Source of the DNA: Gliomastix tumulicola
Taxonomy: Eukaryota > Ascomycota > Sordariomycetes > Hypocreales > Bionectriaceae
Assembly (NCBI GenBank): GCA_001599755.1
Contig: BCHX01000003.1
Location: forward strand, 4,921,782-4,985,781
Direction of reading: 5' to 3'
Length of the DNA: 64,000 nt
Shown here: positions 32,757 to 42,716 of the stretch, one piece after another
Layout of the letters: each line of letters begins with the position of its first letter
Numbering within the stretch: position 1 is the first letter of the stretch
Notes under the pieces: generated by a model
The model's database searches: none
Seen by the model: the letters and a program-made list of their open reading frames with translations, nothing else
What the model was told of the DNA's origin: nothing
Translations under genes and position numbers: made by a program

Positions 32757-34923
32757 TCACTGTGCTTGGATCTCCTGGTAGAATGTACGGATCGCTTCGT
32801 CGGATTCGTCGACCGAGAGTGGGCGGACGTCAGCCATCTCCTTGATTTTGACAGTCCTATCCAATGTATCAGTATTGCAAGCCCGTCACACAAATATCTT
32901 GACCTCGAAGTATCGTTGGGAAAATAAGAAACCGAGGATGGGGACTCACAGCTGCTTGATCTGGTCGTCGGTCATGTCGAGTTCGAGTTGCTGCACACGG
33001 GCCTTGACGGCGTTCCAGCCCTAGAACGGATCATCAGTCACGACCTCATCAATATTGGGAAGCACAGAATCCAGAGGCAGATGAAGTGGCCTTGGAGTGT
33101 ATGTATGCCGTGAGAAATACTCACCGTCAATCTATGGAAGGACTGGATCGTTCGTGTGAGGCCGAAATCCTCCGGGTTCAGGACTTCGTACGTCGATGCG
33201 TTATTCAAGACGGCCTATCAGCGGTATTAGCCGGCGGCCCAGAAGAAAAGGAAAAAAAAATCAGTTTGCAGGCCATCTCTTCGAGGGGTGACCGCAAAGG
33301 ACCCATCTTGAGATGCGTCCATAGAGCTCTTCTTGTCCTACTTACCTTGCTGTGAATACCAGCCTTATGGTTAAACGCAGAGAATCTACCCATCCAAGGT
33401 TAGATCAATATCATCATGAAATGCCATGACAGGTGACTCACCCAGTGACCGGATTGCCGAATGGGATGTTGACTGCTCTAGAGGTAAGCGAAGAGAGCAA
33501 TGAGGAAGGGTTAGGTAGGAGGCACAGACTGTTTACGCTCTCTGCGACGAGCTCCTCGAGAGACTTGATGGTATCGAGCTTATAGTTGGACTTGACGTAC
33601 TCGCGGGAGGTAGGCATCATACGGGCCATGAATGCTCCGAGCGACTGTGTATAATCTGCTTAGTAGTTTGCCGGGACTCAGAAGAGTCTTGTTCTCTTAC
33701 CGCGATACCATTCCTCCGACCCTAATTCTTGATTAGCAGACGAACCAAGGATACCTAAGGCGCGTGCTAAACTTACAATTCCGAGGACACTCGTGCTGAC
33801 GTGGGTAGCTCCAGCTTCACTTTTAAACAGACAAGGGTGTCAGCCAGAGACCAACACGGAGGGGTCTGAACAGAATCCTTACAGGGCTCCTTGGGAGCTG
33901 CTGATAGCCGATCCATTATCGTTTTGGCTGTAACGAGTCATTAAGTTAGAATCGTCTTCAAAGCCGAGGGATGAGGAAACAACTCACAGGTGAACCTGGA
34001 TGGCGCAGCCCAGAGTACCCCGGAGAGTTGAGACCACGTCGTCGACCTGTCTCGGCGTGGCGGTTCCGGAAGGGTCTGACACGCGGATAATATGGACGCC
34101 CAGCTCCCTGGAATGTTTGTTAGTACCGCCGCTGTCGTGACATGGAGGATGAGGATACGAACTCGGCTGTTTTGGCGGAAGATACAAGGTCGACGAGGCT
34201 GGCGTCGAAGGAGTGCTCTGCCGAGACGCGAACTTGGAGGTCCTTGCTGCAGAGGAGAGTATGTGAGCATCGGCCTTGCCAGTAGTAAACGGGTCGCCTA
34301 AGTACCTCAGGGCATGTTGAATGACGTCCTTGATCTGCTCCAAGTCAGCCCCATGGCCCTTCAAGGGGAAAGGGGGGGTAAATACCGGCTCAGAAGGCCC
34401 GAGGAAGAAGTCGACGCCACCAGCACCAGCCTCAATGGCCTGGTCAACGCTCCTGTTTATCTAGATCAGCATCATGAACGCCCAAGCCAATCGAGAGGCT
34501 TACTCGACGGTCCAATCAGCGCCTAAAGGGCTGCAAGGTCAGAGATCCCAGTAATGACAAGAAGCTGATACGGGTGCACGAACTGGTAAATATCCTGCTC
34601 TTGAGGCCGAGCTTGGCGATTGTCTCGACGTCTGACGGAGAAACATCGATGTAGTCGACACCGAACTCGTCCAGAGCTTTGGCACTGGGACAAGGCAAGT
34701 CAGCAGGAAGCAAGAGCTAGGGAAGAACTTCCATGGACGAGGTACATCTTGATCTTGGTCTCTGTAGGGAGGGAATCAGCATTAGCCTCAGCACTACTCC
34801 GTCGCCATCCATCCATCACAGGACTCGGAAAGACCTCATACCGGCAGACTCGACAGGCGTGGGAAATCTGGCAGCCTCCAGCAGCGTGCTGTCGACGATC
34901 TTGAAGCTCTGTAGATTGGCCAT
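32757..34923 (-). CDS. Homocitrate synthase-like protein, 17 exons, catalytic motifs degraded
   Basis: Exons (minus strand, in order): 34842-34923, 34746-34761, 34572-34684, 34504-34522, 34386-34452, 34306-34334, 34163-34246, 33988-34107, 33883-33927, 33777-33819, 33701-33721, 33526-33644, 33442-33477, 33346-33385, 33125-33214, 32950-33020, 32757-32856; 364 residues. Family blocks run in order: SFKIVDSTL, IAKALDEFGVDYI, GTATPRQVDDVV, ALEAGATHVSTSVLGI, TGFSAFNHKAGIHSK, STYEVLNPEDFGLTR, RLTGWNAVKARV and a typical C-terminus. True enzymes condense acetyl-CoA and 2-oxoglutarate in lysine synthesis. Here TLREGEQ has become TLLEAAR (15-19) and the metal motif HLHND reads HLQND (176-180). The SPVASEQSR region and a TSSFLREHSHGKD-like region are absent. 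Family members are usually about 420-450 residues. Exon 12 must use a weak GTGCCT donor (33525); the better GTAAAC donor at 33536 shifts the frame. Probably non-catalytic or a pseudogene. Confidence 0.85.
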
Positions 34924-35937
34924 TGCTTCGGATGACGTAGGTGTGCAGGTGTGATTGTTTGTCGTGGTTGATGTGGGATATCGCCGCAGTGATTTTTGTC
35001 AAGATTTTTTCTGATGTTGCGAATGGAATCGTTTTTGACGGACCAATGAGATATGGCTCGTTGGCTCGGCTGGGTCAAGCCTTCTGGCCGGAGTGTGTGA
35101 CTGACAGCTGGAGTCAAGTCAAAGTACGGGCAGCCCAGCCATTTTGCCCCTCCGATCGGTGCCGTCAGCGGGGTTGGATCTGCCATTTGCCCTGAAGCAC
35201 AAATTTTCAGTGAGTCACGGAGCTGCAGAATCCGGATTACAGGGCATTCGTGCCTGAAAGGGAAAATACAGGGCATTCCAGAACTCCGAGTGCGGAGACC
35301 TCCTTCTGTGCAGTCCAAATCTGACGACAGTCACAAATGCCAACTTCATCACTCACTCGGCATTTCACATCCCCTCGTCAAGACATTCCGCCATCCCGTT
35401 GACCAGGACGACAAGCTCCCTCTTGGCACTGAGACATTCCTCTCCCCACATCCAACGAACACGATGACTTGAAGATCGCCGCTGTTCGCGTGTGAGGCCT
35501 CGCTGCCCCCCGGAGAGGATGCTCCTGCTTGTCACACCCCTTGCGTCCCCGTCCTTGACATCTCATATTCCCCGAGATCTCACCAGGCCAGGGCCATCGA
35601 CTGCAGACGATGGAACGCACCAATCGCAGCGCGGATATTCATCAGCTCGGTGTGCTGGAGGGGTGCTGAGGCAGAGGCTGGACGTTTATCTCCGGATGTG
35701 TAGGGCCAGTTCGTCATAGACTTTGGCTCGGACGGCCAATTATCGGGCACACGCGCAGACCAGTCGAGATGGATGATGGCCGTTTGAGTTTGATGATGTA
35801 TTGATTGCAGAACAGACTCGCCGCCGATGGAAATGTATATAGGCTCTGCCTCGTTCTAGGCAGACGTCTGGCGGCTTTGCTTTGCTTCATCCTCTATCGA
35901 GCCAAACACAAGCATAACCATCGAGTCACACAACATC
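34924..35937. promoter_or_regulatory. Divergent intergenic region between homocitrate-synthase-like and catalase genes
   Basis: A 1.0-kb divergent promoter region. Frames inside it are short and unrecognised. A TATATA box lies near the catalase side at 35836. No binding sites could be assigned with confidence. Confidence 0.5.
35836..35841 (+). promoter_or_regulatory. TATA box of the catalase gene
   Basis: TATATA lies 102 bp before the catalase ATG at 35938, with a C/T-containing leader between them. Confidence 0.5.
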
Positions 35938-36754
35938 ATGGCACCCTCAGCTCAGCCCAACGGCGACTCCTTCGCGGCCCACGCCGCCTCGCTCTCCCAG
36001 GCCTACAAGGAAGACCGCCAGCTGCCCTCCTCGTCGATCGTCTACACGACCGCCAGCGGCACGCCCGTGCCCTTCGCCTACGAGGCCCAGCGCGCCGGCG
36101 AGCACGGCCCCCTCCTCCTGCAGGACCACCACCTGATCGACCTCCTCGCGCACTTTGACCGCGAGCGCATCCCCGAGCGCGTCGTCCACGCCAAGGGCAG
36201 CGCCGCGCACGGCTTCTTCGAGTGCACCGACGCGATCCCGGGCCTCACCGTCGCGGACCTCTTCGCCGAGAAGGGGAAGACGTGCCCCGTGACGGTGCGC
36301 TTCAGCACCGTCGGCGGCGAGTCCGGCTCACATGATCTAGCTAGAGATCCCCGCGGCTTCGCCGTCAAGTTCCGCACGGCCGAGGGCAACTGGGATCTCG
36401 TGGCCAACAACACGCCCGTCTTCTTCCTGCGCGACCCGGCCAAGTTCCCGCACTTCATCCACACGCAGAAGCGCGACCCGTCGACGCACCTCACGCACGC
36501 CGACGACGCGACCATGTTCTGGGACTACCTCTCGCAGAACCCGGAGTCCATCCACCAGGTCATGATCCTCATGGGCGACCGCGGCATCCCGGACGGCTAC
36601 CGCTTCATGCACGGGTATTCGGGCCACTCGCTCAAGCTGATCAACAAGGATGGCGGTTGGGTGTACTGCCAGGTGCACTTCAAGTCGATGCAGGGGCCCG
36701 TCAAGTTCATCACGCAGGAGGACTCGGCCAACCACTCGCCCGACTACTCGCAGA

Positions 36755-36787
<33 letters not shown>

Positions 36788-37683
36788 TCCCGAAATGGAG
36801 CGTCGAGATCCAGACGATGACGCCGCGCGAGGCCGAGGAGCTCTGGGAGACGCAGCGCATCAACGTGCTGGATCTGACGCACGTGTGGCCTCAGGGGCAG
36901 TTCCCGCGTCGCAAGATTGGCGAGTTTACGCTCAACGAGAACGCAGTCAACTACTTCGCCGAGGTCGAGCAGGTGGCGTTCAATCCGGCGCACATGCCGC
37001 CTGGTATTGAGGCATCGGCGGATCCCGTGCTGCAGTCGCGGCTGTTCTCGTACGCGGATACGCACCGGCATCGGATTGGTGTGAACTACCAGCAGCTGCC
37101 TGTCAATGCGCCGCTCCGTAATCCGGCTGGAGGTTGTCCGATGGCGAACTTCCAGCGTGATGGCCACATGGCCTTCTTTAGCCAGGGTGCTCGGCCCAAC
37201 TACCTCTCCTCCGCGGACCCCATCACCTTCGCCAAGCGCAAGGTTGATTTGGACAAGACCCATGGACACTTCACGGGCAAGGCCGTCACGTTCCTCACCG
37301 AGATTCGCCCCGAGGACTTCAATGCCCCGCGGGCCCTGTGGCAGCGCGTGTTTGACGAGCCAGCTCGTGAGCGCTTCATCAACAATGTGTCTGGCAAGAT
37401 GGCGCTCTGCAAAGATCAGGAGATTCTCAAGCGGCAGATCGCCATCTTCCGGGAGGTGGACGACGACATCGCCAAGCGGCTCGAGAAGGCGACGGGGATC
37501 AAGGGGTACGATGGTATTTCTGAGCTCATGTTCAACGGAACGCACAACGGCATGACCAAGGATGCTAAGAAGAGACATGCCAGTGGCATTGACGTGCCAT
37601 CATGCGCTGCTGAGGTCCAGAACGGAGCTCCGAGGAAGGGGGCGCACAGGACGGAAGCATTGAACGGACAGAATGGACACTGA
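35938..37683 (+). CDS. Catalase, monofunctional haem type (small-subunit class)
   Basis: Intronless frame of 581 codons from the ATG at 35938. It decomposes hydrogen peroxide to water and oxygen. The distal His84 is in RVVHAKGSAAHG, with RFSTVGGESGSHD following (121-133) and the active-site Asn in LVANNTPVFF (157/158). The proximal haem ligand Tyr372 is in RLFSYADTHRHR. Length and the lack of a C-terminal flavodoxin-like domain place it with small-subunit catalases. The end, NGQNGH, is not a clear peroxisomal PTS1 signal and there is no signal peptide, so a cytosolic location is likely. The last 50 residues beyond the core are polar and variable. The gene is GC3-rich, typical of high expression. 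It is convergent with the lipocalin-like gene, 93 bp away. Confidence 0.97.
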
Positions 37684-37776
37684 GACAGCAGAGCAGAAGA
37701 TCATATCCATGGATTGAATCTAATCTATATATATATCCGTACAGCACATATACAATCTCCCGTGCGTCCACCGTGT

Positions 37777-38315
37777 CTAGTCTAGCTTCTGCCAGAACAG
37801 CTCGCCCGTGTACCCGCCGTCACGCTTCGAGCCGATCTTGAGGTACGTCTCGCCGTCCTGATGGATGATGGTGTAGTTCCTCGTCTGGCTCGAGCCAACC
37901 CACCGAGGCACGTTCGCCGCGACAAGAGGTCCGTGGAAGATCTGCCCGCTCTCGGGCGTCGCGGGGATGGCGTCGCTGATGGAGAAGGGACCGGCGTAGC
38001 CAATGCTGTGCTTGCCGACGAGCGCCCAGTCGGCGTCGGACTGGTCCGGCGTGAAGGGGAAGGTGAGGTGCTGGGGACGCAGCTCGGGCTCGGTGGCCGA
38101 GATGGTCGCGGACATGTAGCCCGACTTGCTGTAGGTGATGATGCCGACGGGGGCCTCGCCGTAGGCGGCGTCGGGGATCTCCTGGCCGTTGAGGAAGCTA
38201 AGACAAGGTCAGTGACAGCTTCAAAGAGGAGCTTGGAGATGGGGTCTCACCTCGTCGTGTTGAGGAGCGTGTACGTGCCCGCGAGGACCGCGAAGATATC
38301 GGTGCAGTTGACCAT
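37777..38315 (-). CDS. Lipocalin-like domain protein
   Basis: Two exons, 38251-38315 and 37777-38197, with a 53-nt intron (donor GTGAGA, branch CACTGACC, acceptor CTTAG) in phase; 161 residues from the ATG at 38315. An in-frame ATG at 38372 would add 19 residues, but a TATATAA box sits only about 30 bp before it (38401-38407), so the downstream ATG is preferred. The protein resembles the fungal lipocalin-like family (PF13924): LAGTYTLLNTT at the start, GIITYSKSGYMSATI, DWALVGKHSIGYAGPF, and a C-terminal YLKIGSKRDGGYTG followed by LFWQKLD. These domains form a small beta-barrel that may bind hydrophobic ligands; some act beside biosynthetic enzymes. No such cluster is apparent here. Confidence 0.85.
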
Positions 38316-38400
38316 GTTGACGGCTAGGGGGACTTGCAGAGATGTCGGAGCGATAGCGATGCTGTAGCCCATCACGTCCCCTTGCGGCACCAGAGACCTC

Positions 38401-38407
38401 TTATATA
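38401..38407 (-). promoter_or_regulatory. TATA box of the lipocalin-like gene
   Basis: TATATAA on the minus strand lies about 90 bp before the preferred ATG at 38315. Its position supports that start over the ATG at 38372. Confidence 0.45.
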
Positions 38408-39604
38408 CAGCCGGGCTACGGAGCCAAGAGCTGGCCGAAGGAAGTAAGCTTGTTAGGACGGTCCGGCATCCATTCTCTAGGCAGCTGCAGAGAACAGTTC
38501 TTTCTCCTCATCATGCGCGGGGACTGAGGGGGGGGCATCCTTCTGGGGTTGCGATCCATCCCCGCAATCTGAGCGAGATGAATGGAACATCCGCACGTTT
38601 CGACGAGTCCGCGCTTTGTCAGCGGGTCAATATGTATGTTCCGGGCCAGGGCTCATCGTGGCGGTGTATCTTGGCTGGACGAACGGTCTTCAGGGCTCAG
38701 GGGAAACTTGGTTCGTCATTTGTCTATTTCTCACGGTAGTTGCTGTGGCCATCGGCAAAAGGACCGAATAGACTCGTCGAGGCCTGCTGGAGGGCTGTTC
38801 CCGCTCTCGGACGAGGGCGTAACCTCCTGTCGAAATCGGCTTAGCCGTCCTGCGGGATGGGGAATTGGAGACGGCGGTTTGGACAGAGTAGGAAGACGCC
38901 AGGGCCCGGAGCGTGCGAGAGAAACTTGATCCCGTCGAAACAGAAACCAGGTCGAGCAGGGGACCAGACGCCACGGTGCTCGGGCACCAGTAGTAGGTGC
39001 CGTTCGTTCTCTCTCCAGATGATAGATGGTCAACTCATGCAAGCAGCTTAGCTCGAGAGGTAGCCCAGAATAGTGCCCTGGAGAGACTCGGAAGTTTCCG
39101 CTTAAGCATACGACACTATCGTCTTGTTCGTCAGTCACAAGCACATATGGGGAAGTGACAGCATCGGGGTGCATGGGCTGTCAGACCCCCGATCTTGCCA
39201 ATGCAGAGACCGGAAGTTCCCCGAGCACACTGAATGCTTGCTTGGGTGACAATGGCAGACGACGGGACCACCTTCCTTTGCAATAGCCATGCGTCGACTT
39301 CAGCCGGGAAATAAAGTGGTGTGGGGGACGGCGGGAGAAACGAGCAGATCTCGCCGCCAGACGAGGTCGGTATTAGCTGAGAGCAGATGTGATAGCAGAT
39401 GGTGCGTCATCCGAGCACTGATCAGTGATCAAATAACGTGCTGAGGGGGTGACATAAAGGATGCGGACAGTTCTTACCAATTGAAAGCAACACCTTTTAT
39501 GTCACCCCTTCCGGCCTCGGTTTCCAATCCCCACAGTTGAACAAGCACGACAGCTGTGCTCGTCCTCCAATTCTTCCATCCCAGCCGTATCATTGTCCCC
39601 AACC
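38408..39604. other. Intergenic, 1.2 kb, divergent upstream region
   Basis: Upstream regions of the lipocalin-like gene (minus) and the M20 peptidase gene (plus). Frames are short and unrecognised. No repeat or RNA gene seen. Confidence 0.5.
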
Positions 39605-40966
39605 ATGCGTCTCTCTCCGTCCCTCCTAACAGCAGCTCTGGCCGCTCTGGCAGCTCCCGCCAGCAGCCATGACACCCAATCGCCCCCCAAAGACGCCAGC
39701 GCGTCCCCTCCGTACCGCCACCACCTCATCAGCCTGCACCGCGCCCTGATCGAGATCGACTCGACATCTGGCATCGAAGCCCATATTGGCAATGCCCTCG
39801 CCGAGTTCTTCCGCCTGCGGTCCTGGGGCACCATCATCGACTTCGTGCCGAGCAGGGACAACACCCCCGACGGGATGCCGCGCATGAACATCGTCGCGTG
39901 GCCCGAGCCCGGCGTGCCGAATCCCAAGGTCCTCCTCACGAGCCACATGGACGCCGTCCCGCCGTACATCCCCTACCACATCGACGCGAGAACCGAGAGC
40001 GACATCACAAAGGACACGAGGATCTCGGGACGGGGCAGCGTCGACGCCAAGGGCAGCGTCGCGGCCATGATCCAGGCCCTCGACAACCTCCTGTCCTCGC
40101 GCCGCGTCGACCCCGCGGACGTCATGCTCGCCTTTGTCGTCGGCGAGGAGATTGCCGGCGACGGCATGCGCTACCTCGACGAGGCCTTCCGGCGTCTCGA
40201 CGACGGACTCCAGCCCAAGTTCGACGCCGTCATCTTCGGCGAGCCGACCGAGAACAAGCTCGCCTGCGGGCACAAGGGCGGCCTCGCCTGCACGCTCACG
40301 GCGCACGGCATCCCCGGGCATAGCGGGTACCCCTGGCTGGGCAAGTCGGCCAACGAGCTCGTCGTGCGGGCCATGGCGAGGATCTTCGACACGGACCTGG
40401 GCTCCAGCGTCGAGTTCGGGAACACGACGGTGAACCTCGGCCGCATGCAGGGCGGCGTCGCGGCGAACGTGATCCCCGAGAAGGCCGTTGCCGAGCTCAT
40501 GGTGAGGGTCGCGCTGGGCCCACAGGAGACGGGGTACAAGATTGTGCAGGAGAAGATACAGAAGATTCTGGACGAGGTGGATGACGAGGCGTTCGAGTTT
40601 GAGTGCAGCCAGGGGTATGGCTTTGTCAAGACCAACTGCGATGTTGATGGTGCGTATTGGAAGCCTGTTCCCCACGAGGAGGAACGGAACAGCTAACAAG
40701 ATATTTCTGCAGGCTTCGAGACGATGGTGGCGAGCTACGGGACCGACATTCCTCACCTCTCGGGCAACTTCACCAGATACCTCTACGGTCCAGGGACCAT
40801 CCTGGTTGCCCACGGCGCCCATGAGAACCTGACTGTCGGAGACCTCGAGACCGCCGTCAAGGGATACGAGAAGCTCGTGCTCCATGCTCTGGGGAGTGAC
40901 GATGCCGACGAGACAGAGGATGGTGTTCCCGACGAAGACGGCGATGAATACACTGATGAGCTCTAA
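39605..40966 (+). CDS. Secreted M20-family metallopeptidase (ArgE/DapE/carboxypeptidase type)
   Basis: Two exons, 39605-40649 and 40713-40966, with a 63-nt intron (donor GTGCGT, branch GCTAAC, acceptor CTGCAG) in phase; 432 residues. Residues 1-21 are a signal peptide (MRLSPSLLTAALAALAAPAS). The metal and catalytic residues are in place: SHMDAVPP (H114, D116), GRGSVDAKGS (D147), VGEEIAGDG (E181, E182), GEPTENKLACGHKG, and the final VAHGAHENL from exon 2. The dimerisation-domain motif GIPGHSGYP is also present. Without splicing the frame would stop before the last metal-ligand His, which confirms the intron. M20 enzymes cleave N-terminal or C-terminal amide bonds using two zinc ions; the substrate of this secreted group is unclear. 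The C-terminal 20 residues are very acidic. Convergent with the mri1 gene. Confidence 0.93.
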
Positions 40967-41048
40967 ATATCTAATGTCTAGTTATGTATAGCAGGGCAAG
41001 CATGTTTGGAATCGAATTTTATAGCCAGCGATTGGCACTCTTCACATT

Positions 41049-41068
41049 CACACACACACACACACACA
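41049..41068. repeat. (CA)n microsatellite
   Basis: Ten CA dinucleotide units in the 3' intergenic space between the M20 peptidase and mri1 genes. Confidence 0.9.
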
Positions 41069-41110
41069 AGGCCAGATCGGCTACGATGCCTTCAATTCTA
41101 TAGTGCCCGT

Positions 41111-42274
41111 CTACGAACCGACGACCTTGGCCCATCTCTCGGGCAAGATCTTGCTGAAGTCAAAGGTGCCATCAGGTCCCTTCTCCACGGCCGCCACCTC
41201 CGTCACGATCGTGTCGATGAGCTCGGCGGGCGTCACGTCAAACGCCGGATTCCACACACCCACCGTCTGGTCCGCCGTCGCAACCCTCACCTTGGTGCTC
41301 TTGTCAACGGTGCCATCAGGCTGGATGACCGCCCCCGTCACCTGCGTAAGCTCCGTCCCCTTGCGCTCCTCGATCTTGATGCCGTCGCCCGTCTCCGTCT
41401 CCAGGTCGATGCTGGTCGTCGGCGCCGCGACGATGAACTTGACGCCGTGGTGCCGCGCCAGGACGGCGAGCTGGTAGGTGCCGATCTTGTTCGCCGTGTC
41501 TCCGTTGCGCACGACGCGGTCCGCGCCCACGATGACGGCCGCGATATTCTCCTTGCTCCCGCGCGTGCGGAACAGCGACGCCGCCATGGAGTCGGTGATG
41601 AGCGTGCTCGGGATCCCCTCGAAGACGAGCTCGAAGGCCGTGAGCCTGCTGCCCTGGTTATACGGCCGTGTCTCGGTGCAGAAGGCGTGGCGCAGGAGGT
41701 CCTGCGAGTGCAGAGTACGGATGATGCCCAGCGCAGTGCCATGCCCCGACGTCGCAAGCGATCCCGTATTGCAGTGCGTCAGCACCGAGATCTTATCTGC
41801 CGACGAGGCACCCGCCCTCTCCCTCAGCCAGGAAGCCCCGTGCTCGCCGATGGACAGGTTCGTCTGCAGGTCCTTCTCGAAGATGCGCTCCGCCTCCAGG
41901 ACAAAGGCATCGACAATCGCATCCGTCTTCTTCTCCTCGACATCACGGATCGTCGCCTTGAGCTGGTTGATGGCGTTGGTCAGGTCCACGGCCGTCGGGC
42001 GGCTCGTCTTGAGGTAGTCGAGCGCGGCGTCGATGTGCGCGATCAGCTCGTCCGATGCCTGGGGCAGGCTCGCGCGGCTGCCGTGCAGCTCGACGGCGAG
42101 GCCGAGGCTGGCGACGATGGCAATGGCCGGCGCGCCGCGGACGCGCATCGTCGCGATGCTGTCGAAGGCATCCTCGCGCGAGGAGACGGCGTCGTAGTGG
42201 AATTCGTGCGGGAGGCGGAGCTGGTCCAGGACCTCGAGGCTGCCCCGGCTGTACTTGACCGCTTGGAGGGACAT
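41111..42274 (-). CDS. mri1: Methylthioribose-1-phosphate isomerase
   Basis: Intronless, 387 residues from the ATG at 42274 (MSLQAVKYSRGSLEVLDQL); the frame is open further upstream, but family members start here. The enzyme converts 5-methylthioribose-1-phosphate to methylthioribulose-1-phosphate in the methionine salvage pathway. Signature residues: the substrate-binding RGAPA (46-50), the catalytic Cys168 in LTHCNTGSLA, ETRPYNQGSRLTA (201-213), and the catalytic Asp252 in VGADRVVRNGDTANKIGT. The C-terminal block ends with AFDVTPAELIDTI, as in eIF2B-related isomerases. Length equals that of relatives. It is divergent from the TRS130 gene, with 442 bp between starts. Confidence 0.97.
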   Translation of the reverse strand: MSLQAVKYSRGSLEVLDQLRLPHEFHYDAVSSREDAFDSIATMRVRGAPAIAIVASLGLAVELHGSRASLPQASDELIAHIDAALDYLKTSRPTAVDLTNAINQLKATIRDVEEKKTDAIVDAFVLEAERIFEKDLQTNLSIGEHGASWLRERAGASSADKISVLTHCNTGSLATSGHGTALGIIRTLHSQDLLRHAFCTETRPYNQGSRLTAFELVFEGIPSTLITDSMAASLFRTRGSKENIAAVIVGADRVVRNGDTANKIGTYQLAVLARHHGVKFIVAAPTTSIDLETETGDGIKIEERKGTELTQVTGAVIQPDGTVDKSTKVRVATADQTVGVWNPAFDVTPAELIDTIVTEVAAVEKGPDGTFDFSKILPERWAKVVGS

Positions 42275-42716
42275 GGCGGCGGTATTATGACTGGGTGAGG
42301 ATGTAGGGAGGAGAGGGAGAAGACCAGAGGGACAGGGAGAGACGCAGAGAAGACGAGAAGGAGGGGTCCTGACAGTCGGCTTGAAGAATCTAGCAACCCC
42401 ACCATCGGGTTTCAATATGGCGTCAGTCCTGCAATGCGTGACTGGAGGCCAATCAATACCGCACAAGGGGCCTAAACATCCCGCTAGAAGCAAAAACGGG
42501 TCCAGGGACCTCAGCGCCTGTAGAATGTAAGCCAGCGCCCTGGAAGTGCCATCCGGGATTGAATTTAGTGGGATCCCCAGGCGTCAGCCCCTGAATCGTA
42601 CCAACCCCGGTCCACTACCCGTAAATCGTCACATTGGACAGCTCCATCGTAGCTTCGACCTCCAATTGACATTTTGCCCGACCAACAATGACAACAGCGC
42701 ACACGAGCTGCTTGCC
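42275..42716. promoter_or_regulatory. Divergent promoter region of mri1 and TRS130
   Basis: 442 bp between two divergent starts. The mri1 side has a purine-rich plus strand, i.e. a C/T tract on the coding strand. No TATA box is seen, which is usual for housekeeping genes. Confidence 0.5.

Noticed and set aside
32606..32845. Plus-strand frame over the end of the homocitrate-synthase-like gene
   Set aside because: Antisense to conserved C-terminal exons; no independent support.
36337..37578. 413-codon minus-strand frame inside the catalase gene
   Set aside because: Antisense shadow of a GC3-rich coding sequence; the plus strand encodes a complete catalase with all active-site residues.
39626..40885. 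419-codon minus-strand frame over the M20 peptidase gene
   Set aside because: Antisense shadow; it ignores the peptidase intron and has no recognisable motif.
41006..42298. 430-codon plus-strand frame over mri1
   Set aside because: Antisense shadow of a well-conserved enzyme; Arg/His/Asp-rich translation without motifs.
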